DNA from: Marsupella aquatica
Lineage: Eukaryota > Marchantiophyta
NCBI GenBank assembly: GCA_973895155.1
Contig: OZ316891.1
Location: 8,060,001 to 8,124,000, forward strand
Length of the DNA: 64,000 nucleotides
Direction: 5' to 3'
Shown: positions 27,958-38,312 of the stretch, in pieces
Numbering within the stretch: the stretch's first letter is position 1
Layout: every line of letters begins with the position of its first letter
The notes under the pieces: generated by a model
Seen by the model: only the letters and a program-made list of their open reading frames with translations
What the model was told of the DNA's origin: nothing
The model's database searches: none
Program-made: the position numbers and the translations under genes

Positions 27958-30900
27958 TCACGACACCGGTGGTGGATCCTCAATGGACGCCCCCAACGCT
28001 TCCTCCTCAGCCACTGCCGTTGGCCCGCCTACTGACAGATTACCTGCCCTTGACCGAGTCAACTCTCCCTCGGCCTGACTGGGTCCACCTTCGGCTTCAG
28101 CCTCGACACCGGCCTCGGCAATACCCACGGCTTCGGCTTCAGCCACTCCCTCGGCTTCGGCCTCCCCTTCCCCTAGGGTAGTTGGATCCTTAGCCGTGAC
28201 CCTGTCTGGGGTCGGTGCTGGGTCTACCTCCTTGATCACCACGGCCTGTGAAGTCGTATTACTCCTTGACCCTGAAGGTTTCCGCTTCTTCTTCGTTGGT
28301 GGCTCGACAGCTGGTCCCTTCCCCTTCCCACTTACTTCCGGCACTGGTGCAGGTGGCGCGGCTTGTCCTTCGGCAATTACCACCCCTGGTAACTGGTTTG
28401 TCCCAACGGGAGATGGACCTGCTGCAGCTAAGCATTTAAATACTGCGGCTTGTTTCTTCAGCCGCTCTGTTTGGTTGTCGGCCCGCCGCTGTAGGTTCTC
28501 CATCTTCCTCGTGATTTCCTCCAACTCCTCTTGGGTTTCATCCAGGTCCTTATGTGCCCCCTCCAGCTCGTTTTTGGCCTCCTCCTGCTCCCTGTGGGCT
28601 TCCTCCAATTCCTTCTTCAAGGTAGCCCTCTCCTCCCGGGTTGCTCTTAGCTCCTTGTCGAGCTCTGCAATGATGACAGACTCCATCTGGTTCATCTTGG
28701 CGTAAGTCTGTTCGAGCATCTCGTCCTTCTCCCTTAGGTCGGCCTTGAAGCTGGCCGTCAGGGACGCAAGCTCCTGCTGCAGCGCCATAATCCCTTGATA
28801 GGATTTCCCTAACTCGGCCTCCTTCTGCTCAAGGGCTCCGCGGATTTTCTTGAGCTCCCCTTTCAACGTCCATTCCTTTCTTTGGGTCTCCGCCATGGCT
28901 CGGCTGTTGGCTGTTATGTGGGCCTCCTCTGTATTCTTCAGCTCTTGCTTCCACTTCTCCCTCTCTTTGATCGTGTCGGCCAACTCTTCCTGCGTCTGAG
29001 TCAGTTTATCCTTGATATGCTGATTATCAGCCTGCGCGGTGTCCAACTGCCCCTGCATGATGTTCAGCTCATGTCATTTAATCCGCAGTTCATCTTGGGC
29101 TTTCTTGGCCGCCCCTAGATCTTCAATCTCGGCTTCCATCCTCCTAAGCCGCCGAATGACCTCGTCCTTCTTGCTTCTCTCTAAAGCCACCGCTTCTTCT
29201 AATTGGTGCTTCTCCAACTGCTCCCTATGGAAAAAGGGTCCTACCTCCAACTCCTCTCCAAAGATGCCGAGCGCAAGTTCCCCACACATCTCACCATACT
29301 CCATGGCTCTATTCTTAGCGTAGGTGGAGTAAGTAGAAGTGATCGGCATCGCCCATCGCGGCCTCTGCTCCCAAGCCGTCCTGCGGATCTCTTCAATCGT
29401 GGCTAGAGGTTTGCTTCCTTTTTTGGCTAGCCGCCTGATGTCCTCCGGCCAATCTCCTCCTGGTAAATCCTTTTCCTTAGCCAGGGCGGCCTCCTCCTCC
29501 TGCTTGATTCGCTCCTGAAATTCCTGCACCGTCTGTTTTATGCCGTCGAAGCTCGGGGGAGCAACATCTGGTGGGGGAGACTCAGGGCTACTCTGCTGGT
29601 TGGGGTCCCCTCGCACTACCCTTGGAAGTGTGGGGACAAACCGGCCACAGGTCCTTACTCCTGGAACGTGATGGTCCGACCCATAGCCGGAATTATCATG
29701 GCTGCAGTCCTCCACCGCCTCCTCTACCTCTTGGACGTCCGGCTTCTCCCTCTCCTCTTCGTCGGTAGGAGCTTCAGGCAATTCTGCCTCAGATTCGGAG
29801 CTTGAGGTTCCCACGTACATTCGAACACCTGGCTTGGATTCCGGCCTGATTCTCTCCTTGTCTCCAGCAAAGGGGTTTTCTCTTGTGAACCGGTGTAGGC
29901 CTACCTTTGTATTAGTGTCCTGCATTGTTGCCGTTGCCGTTGTTGTTGTTGTTGCCAATTTCTTTTCTTTCTCCAGTAGTTTCAGCAGACTCTGCATGCC
30001 TGGTTGCTGCATCGGCAAGTCCTCCTTCCTGGGCCTAAACACTTGCTCGATCTCAGCCAACGGCCTCGGCGTTGGAGCTTCCTCGGGTGCCCTTACCTGC
30101 AGGGGAAGTACCGGGGCAAAAGTCTGACCTCTGGCATACCGGCACAACAGCGGCATGTGATAGCCCAGCCGCGACACGCTCCCCATGCCGATTACCTGCT
30201 GCTCCTCCTTTAAGATCTTCTTCAATTGGTTGAGGAGGTACCCGTTGTAGTCCCGGCTTGGGTCTGGCCTTTCTGCCAGATAGACCTGTGCCTTGCCGAT
30301 CTCTGCCCTCGGCAAGTTACAATGCATGGTCACTCGCAAGAAGTCGATCATCTCTCCTATGTGCGGGTTGGTGCAGGTGTTCCGGAAGAAGCCATTCTTC
30401 GTTGATGGCCCGGGGAACGACCGGAACTCCTTGTCAGGCAAGGTCTTCCTGGTATCAACTTTGGTCTTATTGCTTATCGGCAGGCCAAACACTTCGGCAA
30501 TTACCTTGGGAGTAAGATAGAAATCCTTCCCATATATCCTCGTGCAATTGGTCTCGGGTTCCCATGACCCCACGAATTCTAATAGGTCTGACTCCGATAC
30601 CTCCGGCTTCAGCCATGGTAATCTTACAAAGGCCTCCAAGCCGGATCCGGCCATGAAGCCTTGGTACTTCTTGGTCTGCATGGCCGTAAAGCATGCATCC
30701 TCCTCCCGTGCAAAATGTAGTTGCACCTCCACCGGTAGGGTTGCCGCCCAGCCCTTCCAGGTGTCATCCCTGGTTGGAATGGCCTTGATGGGATCGACCT
30801 CCTCCTCTTCGGCTTCTCCCTGCCTCCTGCTCTGCTGCTCGGCTGGCTTCTTTGGTGCCGCCGACCTCGTTCTTTTTGCCGGGGTGGCTTCATCGTTGAC

Positions 30901-31530
30901 GGCTCCCTTCCTCTTCATCTCTGCTGCCGTGGAGGTTTCTCCTAGCACCGTTGCCTGGGTCCACCTTTCCGTGCTACCCTTTAATTCCCAGTGTATGTCG
31001 TTGCAGTTCTTGATGGCCTCTCGGATGCCGACGACGCTGTCTTTGCAAAACAGAAGATCGTCGAGTTGATTGGAAGTAGGCGTCCACAGGAACTCGTCCT
31101 TGATGAGTTCGCCTCCTAAGAAAGCCGTCTTCTGCAGCTCCCACAATCGAGCGAGCTCCTGCCGTTCTCGAGCTGCCCTTTCTGATTCCTCGTCCTCGTA
31201 AGTCTTGATGTACTCAGTTGCCCATTCGAACAGGCATCCCCAGAAATGTGCCGCTTGATTGACGTTGCTCATACCCTCCTTAGGTCGATCGTCGGTATCT
31301 ACTCTCTCCCCGAGTGCTTGCCTAAGCAGCTGACAGTAGTTGGCCTCCCGTAGTCGTCTGCCTAGTTCGTGCTCGCAAATGAGCCACCATCTTCTGCAAG
31401 CGCTCCTTACCCCTCTCCTCCGCCGGTCCTTCTTCCCGTTGATCCTTCCTAGCCGCCGACGCTTAACGCGCCCTAACCCTAATCGGGTTTTCACCCTCAG
31501 CCTTACCTCCGGCCTCGGCCCGGGTTCCAT
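27958..31530 (-). CDS. X-prime accessory ORF3 (unknown function, coiled coil), one internal stop
   Basis: A single frame of about 1190 codons, interrupted by one TGA at 29076-29074, lies downstream of pol in the same orientation. The first part has a charged N-terminus, a basic KRTR patch, and then a globular block of about 250 residues (GWAATLPVEVQLHF, LLEFVGSWEPETN, YGKDFYLTPKVIAEVFGLP, GYHMPLLCRYARG). This block recalls the putative plant transposon protein domains found in many plant gypsy elements. An acidic linker follows. After the stop comes a long heptad-type coiled coil rich in E, K, Q and L (29058 to about 28470), then an alanine/glutamate-rich tail. There is no signal peptide or membrane segment, so an envelope role is not supported. 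Function unknown. Confidence 0.8.
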
Positions 31531-31633
31531 GGTTGCCCCTAATTGTTTATATTTTCCTTGTTTTGTCCCTATACTAAGGTGTTCCTAGGGTGCCTTCCTG
31601 CTTTACCCACTTAACCGGCCGAGTGATTCCTGT

Positions 31634-34600
31634 CTAGGCATCACATAGCTCCCCACTTAATTGTGAAGCGTCCTCGCGAACAACTTCATCTTCGTCCATA
31701 TAGTATTTCTTGAGGCGGTCATAATGGATGCGAACTGGATATACCTCTCCCGTAATGTTGGCCAATTGTACGGAGCCATTGGGGAACATCATGGTTACTC
31801 TAAAGGGTCCTAACCAGCGAGTGTAAAGCTTTCCTAGAAACCTACTATACCTACTGTCATAAAGTAGCACAAGATCACCGGTATGAATACTAACTACTTT
31901 TAACCTTTTATCATACTGCTGCTTCATGATATTCTGTCTATATTCTACTCTCTCGGCTGAAATCATTCTCGCTTCCTCTAAAGCTTCTAACCTATATTCT
32001 TGCTCCTTTAGGCTCTCCTCCGCTGAGGCTCTTTCCTCAATTGTAACTTGAAATGTCGGTATCTCAAGTTGCATGGGTACCAGGGCTTCTTGTCCAAAGG
32101 TTAAGAAGAAGGGTGTATGACCGGTAGTGGATTTATAGGCAAGATTGTAAGCAAAAACAGCAGCAAACAATTTATCATCCCAATCGAGTTTGTTCTGAGC
32201 TGCTGTCTTGTTCAATATCTTTCCTATAATTCCGTTTGCTCGTTCTGTCAACCCGTTTGCCTTTGGATGGTAGGGAGTAGTAGGCCTATGTTTAACTAAA
32301 TACTGCTCATTTAAACGACTAATTATATCATTCAAAAAATGGGTTCCTCTATCACTAACTAATTCTAGGGGTGCTCCATACCTGGTGAAGATCTGCTCAT
32401 ACATGAATCTAGCCGTAGTAATTGCATCATCCTTCGTTGTTGGTCTGGCCTCTACCCATTTAGTTGCATAATCCGTAGCCAGGATTATGTACTTGTTCCG
32501 TCGAGGGTGGGTCAGTGGTTTCAGAGGTCCAATGTAATCAATACCCCACTTCTCGAATGGTGCCAGAGGTAGAATAGGGTGCAGTGGATGCCTGGTGGAC
32601 GCCCTTGGTCCTCCCGCTCGTTGACAAGGATCGCATTGTTTGATAAACTGATAGACATCTTTGTGCAAGGTGGGCCACCAGTAACCGGCATTTAATATCT
32701 TCTTAGACGTGGTTACTGGGGCAAAATGTCCTCCGGCCTCCTCTCCATGCATGGCCCGTAGGACTCGTTTTACCTCTCTCTTTTCCAAACATCTTTGAAT
32801 CGTGCCGTTGATTCCATGCTTGTGCAGTATGCCTTTAATGCACTGATACTGTCTGACCTTCCGCACAAAGACTGCGGCTTGCTCTCGGCTTAATCCTGGC
32901 TGTAATCTGGAAGTGCTGAGAAATTGTAAAATCTCAGGGTACCATGTACCAGCTATTTCCACAACGAATAGCTCCTCGTCGGGGAATCGATCATCGATGC
33001 AATCCGTAGCAGGTTTACCTGTGATCCTTGAAAAGAAGTCGGCATTGGCATGTAACTTTCCCGGCTTGATCCTCAGCTCATAGTCAAACTCCTGTAATAG
33101 CAAAATCCATCTTGCTACTCTGCCTGTAAGGTCCGGCTTATTGACTAGGTACTTCAAACTTTCGTGATCAGTATGAAAGATTACCTTGTACCCTAGTAAA
33201 TAATGCCTAAACTTTTTACAAGAATAAATGACTCCTAATGCTTCTCTTTCCGTGGTAGAGTAGTTCCGTTCGGCATCGGCAAGCTGACGGCTTGCGAAGT
33301 ATATGGGATGGTCCCTTCCTTTCTCATCCAACTGACTTAGTACTGAGCCAATACAGAAGCCCGAGACATCTACAAAAACATGAAAATCTTTGTTCCAGTC
33401 CGGTGCTATCATGATTGGGGCCTCTACTAACATCTGCTTCAATTCTACCACCGCTGTGACTCGTTCGGGTGTGGGTTCGAAGTCTGCTCCTGCCTTGAGC
33501 ATATTGGTTAATGGTAAAGCTAGCTTGGCAAAATCCTTGATGAACCGGCGATAGTAACCAATGCATCCCAAGAAGGATCTTACATCCTTTATGTTCTTAG
33601 GTTGCATGATATCTAGCCATACTGCTAGCTTACCTTTGTCAATCTCAATGCCCTTCCTTGATACCTTGTGACCTAGTAGCACCCCCTCGGTTACTGCAAA
33701 AAAACATTTATCTGGGTGTAACTTGAGACCCACCTCTCTACATCTCATGAAGGTTTTCCTGAGGTATTTAGCATGTTTCGATGCCTTCCCGAATACTGCA
33801 AAGTCATCAATGAAGATTTCCATGAACTTTCTCAAGTAATCATGAAAAATGTTCACCATTAATCGTTGGAACATAGCTGGTGCGTTGCAGAGTCCAAACG
33901 GCATACGATTGAAGACATAGATCCCCCATTCCGTGATGAAGGCCGTCTTGATTTGGTCTTCCTGCCGAATCCTGATTTGGTTATAACCAGAGTATCCATC
34001 CATGAATGAATATAGTTCATGACTGGCTACCATGTCTAGTACCATATCAGTAAACGGTAAAGGAAAATGGTCTTTTAATGTTGCTTCATTCAGCTTCCTG
34101 TAATCCTGACAAACCCGGATCTTGGGTTTACCATCGGGTCCAGCTTTCTTGGGAACTATCACAATTGGAGACACCCAGTCTGAATGCAGGACTGGAGTGA
34201 TGAATCCAGCTTCCACTAGTTTGTCGATTTCTGTTTTGACCAGCAGGGAATACTTCGGGTTCATCCTTCGAATTGGTTGTCGAAATGATTTGGCTCCTAA
34301 CATGAGATCAATTCGATGTTCCCCTAGTGTTGGATCTACTCCCTTTAGATCTTGGTGACTCCATGCAAACACATCCTGAAATTCAATCAATAAGTCACTG
34401 ATCTCTTTCTCGAGCTCAGGTGCTAGGTTTCTCCCTAAGTTCAGTTCTCTTCCCTCTCCTAAGTCGAGCTTCCGATATTGCCGTGCTTGGATCATATTAA
34501 TCTGCTTCTTCAAATTCGGGTCCAGTTCGGCTTCCAGTCTCTCTAATCTCATACCTCCATAAACTGGAATCTCGGCTGGACTAGCCGAGTCGGTCCCTTC

Positions 34601-34900
34601 CTTGGTGTCCATAGATTGTCCCCTTACCGGTCTATTCGGTTTTGAATTAGTGGTCGGCTCCCCTTCCTGCCTTGGCTCTGGATCATGTCTGTCCATCTCA
34701 TCCACCTCTTGCTCCTGAGAGTTAGGCCGCTGTGCTCTCTCGACTTCTAATAGGGCCTCAATTTGTTCTGCCCTCGTAATCGGCTTGTATGCCGATCCCT
34801 TGGTATTTAATTCCTTGCCGATGATCGATGGCGTTGTGAACCCCGTCGGCTCTGCCACAACGCCTGCAGAAAATCCACTGTCCCTGCTACTGCTCCCCAC
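31634..34900 (-). CDS. pol: X-prime pol: reverse transcriptase, RNase H, integrase
   Basis: An uninterrupted frame of 1088 residues. The reverse transcriptase shows SPIVIVPKKAG, FMDGYSGYNQI (D301) and the FIDDF active site (363-367, in place of the common YVDD/YIDD). RNase H shows D511 in FHVFVD, the TTEREAL glutamate near 551-553 and D578 in HTDHE. Integrase has the zinc site H718, H725, C756 and C759, and the catalytic triad D788, D850 and E886, with the standard 35 residues between the last two. The C-terminus has a GDLVLLYDSRYSRF..GKL..RWLGPF fold but no chromodomain. The ATG start overlaps the protease frame by 94 nt in another register, implying a frameshift or separate initiation. All catalytic residues are present. 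Confidence 0.95.
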   Translation of the reverse strand: MGSSSRDSGFSAGVVAEPTGFTTPSIIGKELNTKGSAYKPITRAEQIEALLEVERAQRPNSQEQEVDEMDRHDPEPRQEGEPTTNSKPNRPVRGQSMDTKEGTDSASPAEIPVYGGMRLERLEAELDPNLKKQINMIQARQYRKLDLGEGRELNLGRNLAPELEKEISDLLIEFQDVFAWSHQDLKGVDPTLGEHRIDLMLGAKSFRQPIRRMNPKYSLLVKTEIDKLVEAGFITPVLHSDWVSPIVIVPKKAGPDGKPKIRVCQDYRKLNEATLKDHFPLPFTDMVLDMVASHELYSFMDGYSGYNQIRIRQEDQIKTAFITEWGIYVFNRMPFGLCNAPAMFQRLMVNIFHDYLRKFMEIFIDDFAVFGKASKHAKYLRKTFMRCREVGLKLHPDKCFFAVTEGVLLGHKVSRKGIEIDKGKLAVWLDIMQPKNIKDVRSFLGCIGYYRRFIKDFAKLALPLTNMLKAGADFEPTPERVTAVVELKQMLVEAPIMIAPDWNKDFHVFVDVSGFCIGSVLSQLDEKGRDHPIYFASRQLADAERNYSTTEREALGVIYSCKKFRHYLLGYKVIFHTDHESLKYLVNKPDLTGRVARWILLLQEFDYELRIKPGKLHANADFFSRITGKPATDCIDDRFPDEELFVVEIAGTWYPEILQFLSTSRLQPGLSREQAAVFVRKVRQYQCIKGILHKHGINGTIQRCLEKREVKRVLRAMHGEEAGGHFAPVTTSKKILNAGYWWPTLHKDVYQFIKQCDPCQRAGGPRASTRHPLHPILPLAPFEKWGIDYIGPLKPLTHPRRNKYIILATDYATKWVEARPTTKDDAITTARFMYEQIFTRYGAPLELVSDRGTHFLNDIISRLNEQYLVKHRPTTPYHPKANGLTERANGIIGKILNKTAAQNKLDWDDKLFAAVFAYNLAYKSTTGHTPFFLTFGQEALVPMQLEIPTFQVTIEERASAEESLKEQEYRLEALEEARMISAERVEYRQNIMKQQYDKRLKVVSIHTGDLVLLYDSRYSRFLGKLYTRWLGPFRVTMMFPNGSVQLANITGEVYPVRIHYDRLKKYYMDEDEVVREDASQLSGELCDA

Positions 34901-35817
34901 TTAGCCATTTCATCCAATTGGTCTACATCCTTTACTTCCTCCGGAATTGCAGCTAAGAAGGTGGATTCTATTGTAAAGCAGTCCTCGACCTCTTCGTCTT
35001 CTTCTTCCAAGTCACCTTCCATTGGTTCTTGCCATAATCCGCTGGGGGGTACCTCTGGTCCAAAGACACCTTCTTCGGTTAGGTCAGTGAGGCATTCTAA
35101 CCAACGTACTTCATCGGCTGACTCCAGTCCACTGTCGTACCCATCTACTTCCCTTATGCTTTTCCTACGGTCATCCTTAGTGTCCCAGGATACCGTGATA
35201 GAGGGGGTCCCGAAAGTGAACTGCTTTTTACCCCAATCTTCTATTACCTCGGCTAGGTACAGCCATGGCCTACCAATCAATAGCCGGAATGACGTAGGAT
35301 TTACCGGCTTCATTACTACATAGTTAATGCTAAAGAAGATACCTCCTATCTCTGTCTTGATGCCGGTTAACACTCCCGTAGGAATGACCTGATATCCATT
35401 GGCCATGTTCAACACTCTTCCAGTCATCTCCGGTGTTAGACCCCACCCTTTTGCTGTTGAATCAATCATAATACATACCCCTGATCCTCCATCGATGGGT
35501 ACCCGTAGTAATAATTTTCCTTGAATCATTAATGGTAATGCTGGGGCTCCTTGATCTTCTTCTATCATTAGTACGTCGGATCTGGTTGCTACCTTGGGTA
35601 ATCTCGGCTTGCCGAGAATAGCCTTCCTTAATTGCTTCCGGAAATACGGGCTATTTTTCAATAGTTGACCTACTGTTGCCGAGACTCTAGATTCTAGTAC
35701 ATCTTTAGCCAGGTCATAGGGAACAATCGGCTTCTCTTCTGGTGGTGTTTCCGTCTTGGATTCGGCCAGTCTTGCCACGCTAGTCTCCACAGCTGTTGGG
35801 TCTTCCGAAGCAAACAA
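34807..35817 (-). CDS. X-prime aspartic protease
   Basis: A 336-codon frame continues the gag reading frame after a TAA at 35871-35869. It contains the retropepsin core VPIDGGSGVCIM, with DGG in place of DTG, as in some plant gypsy elements. NYVVM...FRLLIGRPWLYLAEVIEDW follows, and then an acidic tail that overlaps the start of pol. It would process the gag-pol polyprotein. The in-frame relationship to gag suggests that the gag-protease stop is either read through or a late nonsense mutation. Confidence 0.85.
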   Translation of the reverse strand: MFASEDPTAVETSVARLAESKTETPPEEKPIVPYDLAKDVLESRVSATVGQLLKNSPYFRKQLRKAILGKPRLPKVATRSDVLMIEEDQGAPALPLMIQGKLLLRVPIDGGSGVCIMIDSTAKGWGLTPEMTGRVLNMANGYQVIPTGVLTGIKTEIGGIFFSINYVVMKPVNPTSFRLLIGRPWLYLAEVIEDWGKKQFTFGTPSITVSWDTKDDRRKSIREVDGYDSGLESADEVRWLECLTDLTEEGVFGPEVPPSGLWQEPMEGDLEEEDEEVEDCFTIESTFLAAIPEEVKDVDQLDEMAKWGAVAGTVDFLQALWQSRRGSQRHRSSARN

Positions 35818-35868
35818 TGCTTTTGCTCGTTTTACATCCTTGGCAATGGCTTCGGTATTCTCCAGGGT

Positions 35869-37770
35869 TTAAAATTCTCTTAGTTGTTCCTTAACACTAG
35901 CCGTAACAGAGGGGTAGAACAACTTAGGATGATCTCGATTGAAGTCGCTATCTTGTGAAGGATTGGTTTCACTGGTGGGCTCATGGCTTACCTGTATTGC
36001 CGGAGCCCTCCCTTCTCCTTCTGTTGATGTTGACGAAGAGTCGATCCTTTCCTCCGTAACCTTCCCTTTATTTTTGGCCAGCCCATCCCACCTTCCCTTC
36101 CTTCTGGTAGATCGAGTAGAGACCCGGTAGCAATCATGATCTAAATCCTCCTCTGAGAAGGTTGATAGGGCTTCGGCCTCATCAGCAGATGGTACGAACT
36201 CTGCCTCGGCATCCTCTTGCCATCCTAGTTCGATGTGGTTGATTTGAACTCCTCCGGGGGTAGTACCTAGCGGTAAGATCTTGATCGGCAAAAGCTTATG
36301 ATTTGCGGCCAGGCCTGCCAACCAAGTAGGACATTGCCCTAGCATATGACCTTCCTGTCGGCATCCCATACATAGCTGAGCTGGTTGTCCATCACCCTGT
36401 TTGCGTGCATTCGGGCATTCTCTAGCAAAATGGCCAGATTGACCACAATTATAGCACGCCGCAAATCTTTGCACATTCGGCCTAGGAGGTACTGACGGGT
36501 TCTGAATAATCCAAGGATACATCTCTCCTGGATTGTTCCTTAACCCTGACCATAGAGATGCAGGTCTGTTGGATAGGTCTCGTGCTCCAGTCTCACTGAT
36601 GCCGAAAACACTATCAGCGGCATCTCCTAAAAAGTACTCTACTTCTCCCTGACATGGTCAGATCTCGGCCACATGCCGAACATGATTAGTATTAAGCTTA
36701 GGACACGCATCTTTATGGTGTCCGGTTTTATAACATAAGGCACACCATACAGAGCTATCCTCCTGTACTACCTTCTTCTTTGGTTTTACCTCTGCAATGA
36801 TAGCCTTAAGTTGCTCGGTAAGGGCTACGATGTTATCTGGTGGCTTAGCCTCCATCTTGACTTTCGTCTTCCCTCTCCTTCTGCCCTTCCTTTTCCTAGT
36901 TTTTTCTTCTTCAGAACTAGAAGATGACTCACTCTTGCTACTCCCACTATCCGAGCTTGACTTATCACTTCTAGACTTCTTGGGATGTTTCTTCTTCTTA
37001 TCTTTTTTCTTATGGGGTGATCCCTCCTCTGATGAGGAACTCTCAGACTTAAGCTGTTTCTTCCGGCTTGTGATATCTGCATTAATGTATAATTGAATAT
37101 CCTTAATTGCTTCGGCTAAAGTCTCCGGGTTCTCCTTCCTAATTGCAAAACTCATCTTCTGTGGCAAAGCATTCACCAACCATTGAAGTTGCATACCTTC
37201 AGATGCATTGGTCTTTGTACGTCTTACCAGTTTCTGAAAGCGTTGCAAGAACTTCCTGAAGGATTTGTTCTCCTTGAACCGAAGTTGTCCCAACTTCAGC
37301 ACTGCTAGTTCTGAAGTTCCAATGGGTCGAAACTCCTTAACAAAGAGTGTTTTGAAGATATCCCAGATGGCTTGATCTTCCACATCTAATGCTCTGTACC
37401 AAGGCCTAGCCTCACCCTTGAACAGGCCGGGAAGAATCTGCATCTTGATGGCCGATTCTCCATTTGCTGCAGCGGTTTCCTCGAAATCATCCAACCATTC
37501 GTCCGGATCCTCCTCTCCTCTCCCATGAAATGCCTTGTAATGTATGCGCGACCGCTGGCTCAATCTGGTCCCTGGCCTCTCGTCTGGCCGTGCCTCTGGT
37601 TCCCCCATGTCGGTTGGAGACTCACTTCTCCTTACCGACTCTTCTTCTGGTATGTCTTCTTCGACGCCACTTCCAGTTTTGGAGCTACCAGCTCTTTCTG
37701 CCCCTCTCAGTCGCTGTGTATCATGCCACCCGGTGAGCTGCTGCAGTCGAGCTCTCTCCCGTTGAATCAC
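35869..37770 (-). CDS. gag: X-prime gag with three zinc knuckles, one internal TGA
   Basis: One frame from 37770 to 35869, broken by a single TGA at 36660-36658. The N-terminal half holds the gypsy capsid region (WLDDFEETAAANGESAIKMQILPGLFKGEARPWYRAL through LVNALPQKM). A lysine/serine-rich segment and a first CCHC knuckle (CALCYKTGHHKDAC) follow. After the TGA come two more knuckles, CYNCGQSGHFAREC and CMGCRQEGHMLGQC, all C-x2-C-x4-H-x4-C. It forms the virus-like particle core and binds the RNA. No leader or LTR precedes the ATG; the element is cut 18 nt upstream. Confidence 0.9.
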
Positions 37771-37788
37771 TCTTTCTTCCCTCGGCGT

Positions 37789-38236
37789 AAGGTCTACCTT
37801 AAGGAAACAGAGGTCTACCTTAAGGAAGGAATTGGAGGAAGCCTAGAAGGAGCTAGAGAAGGCGCGCGGGGACCTAGACAAAATGCAGGAGGAGTTGGAG
37901 GAAAGCACACGGAAGTTGGAGAACTTACAACGGCAAGCCGACAACCAAACGGAGCGGCTAAAGAAACAAGCCGTACTATTTAAGTGCTTGGCCTCATCAG
38001 TTCAAACTCCAATTGTGGCAACAAAGTTGCCAGGGGTAGTACTGGCCAAGGGACAAGCCGCGGCACTCGCACCGGTGCCGGAGGTAAGTGGCAAGGGGAA
38101 AGGACCAGCTGTCGAGCAAGGGAAGAAGAAGCAAAAACCTTCCAAGTCAGGGAGCAACACGGCTTCTCAAGCCACCATGACCAAGGAGGAGAACACGGCA
38201 CCAGCCTCAGGCAAGGTCACAGCAGAGGATCCAACT
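37789..38236 (+). mobile_element. Element X, fragment 2: ORF3 coiled-coil part
   Basis: The plus-strand translation at about 37810-38235 (ELEESTRKLENLQRQADNQT, then KLPGVVLAKGQAA and VPEVSGKGKGPAVE) matches the X-prime ORF3 from about 28625 to 28200. It continues after element Y at 52088. About 1.3 kb of ORF3 (equivalent to 29925-28625) is missing between fragments 1 and 2. It was probably lost together with the 5' LTR of X-prime. Confidence 0.85.
38232..38236. other. Target-site duplication of Y, left copy
   Basis: CAACT directly precedes the TGTGG start of the 5' LTR. The same five bases follow the 3' LTR at 52088-52092. Five bases is the usual size for gypsy integrase. Confidence 0.95.
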
Positions 38237-38312
38237 TGTGGAAAGGAGACTTTTGCTGAAACACGACCATAAGAGAAAAATCTGAATCGTTTCAAACTTT
38301 TTGAGCAAAAAC

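Larger units (their letters stand above)
27037..37788 (-). mobile_element. Element X-prime, Ty3/gypsy retrotransposon lacking its 5' LTR
   Basis: Order on the minus strand: gag (37770-35869), protease (to 34807), reverse transcriptase-RNase H-integrase (34900-31634), accessory ORF3 (31530-27958), then an LTR ending exactly at 27037 with ...ACCACA. No LTR, primer-binding site or leader is found at the gag side. The sequence joins the plus-strand fragment of X at about 37788, where a 17-nt direct repeat (AGGTCTACCTTAAGGAA at 37790 and 37810) marks the junction. Integrase lacks a chromodomain, pointing away from chromoviruses and toward Tat/Athila-like plant gypsy elements (inference). Confidence 0.9.

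Noticed and set aside
28196-28705. 169-codon plus-strand frame opposite X-prime ORF3
   Set aside because: Antisense shadow of the ORF3 coiled coil; serine-rich because of codon bias on the other strand.
30542-31069. 175-codon plus-strand frame opposite X-prime ORF3
   Set aside because: Antisense shadow of a conserved ORF3 segment, and the same shadow appears opposite X fragment 1.
27958-31530. ORF3 of X-prime considered as an envelope-like gene
   Set aside because: No signal peptide, membrane anchor or glycoprotein-like cysteines; the second half is a long coiled coil.
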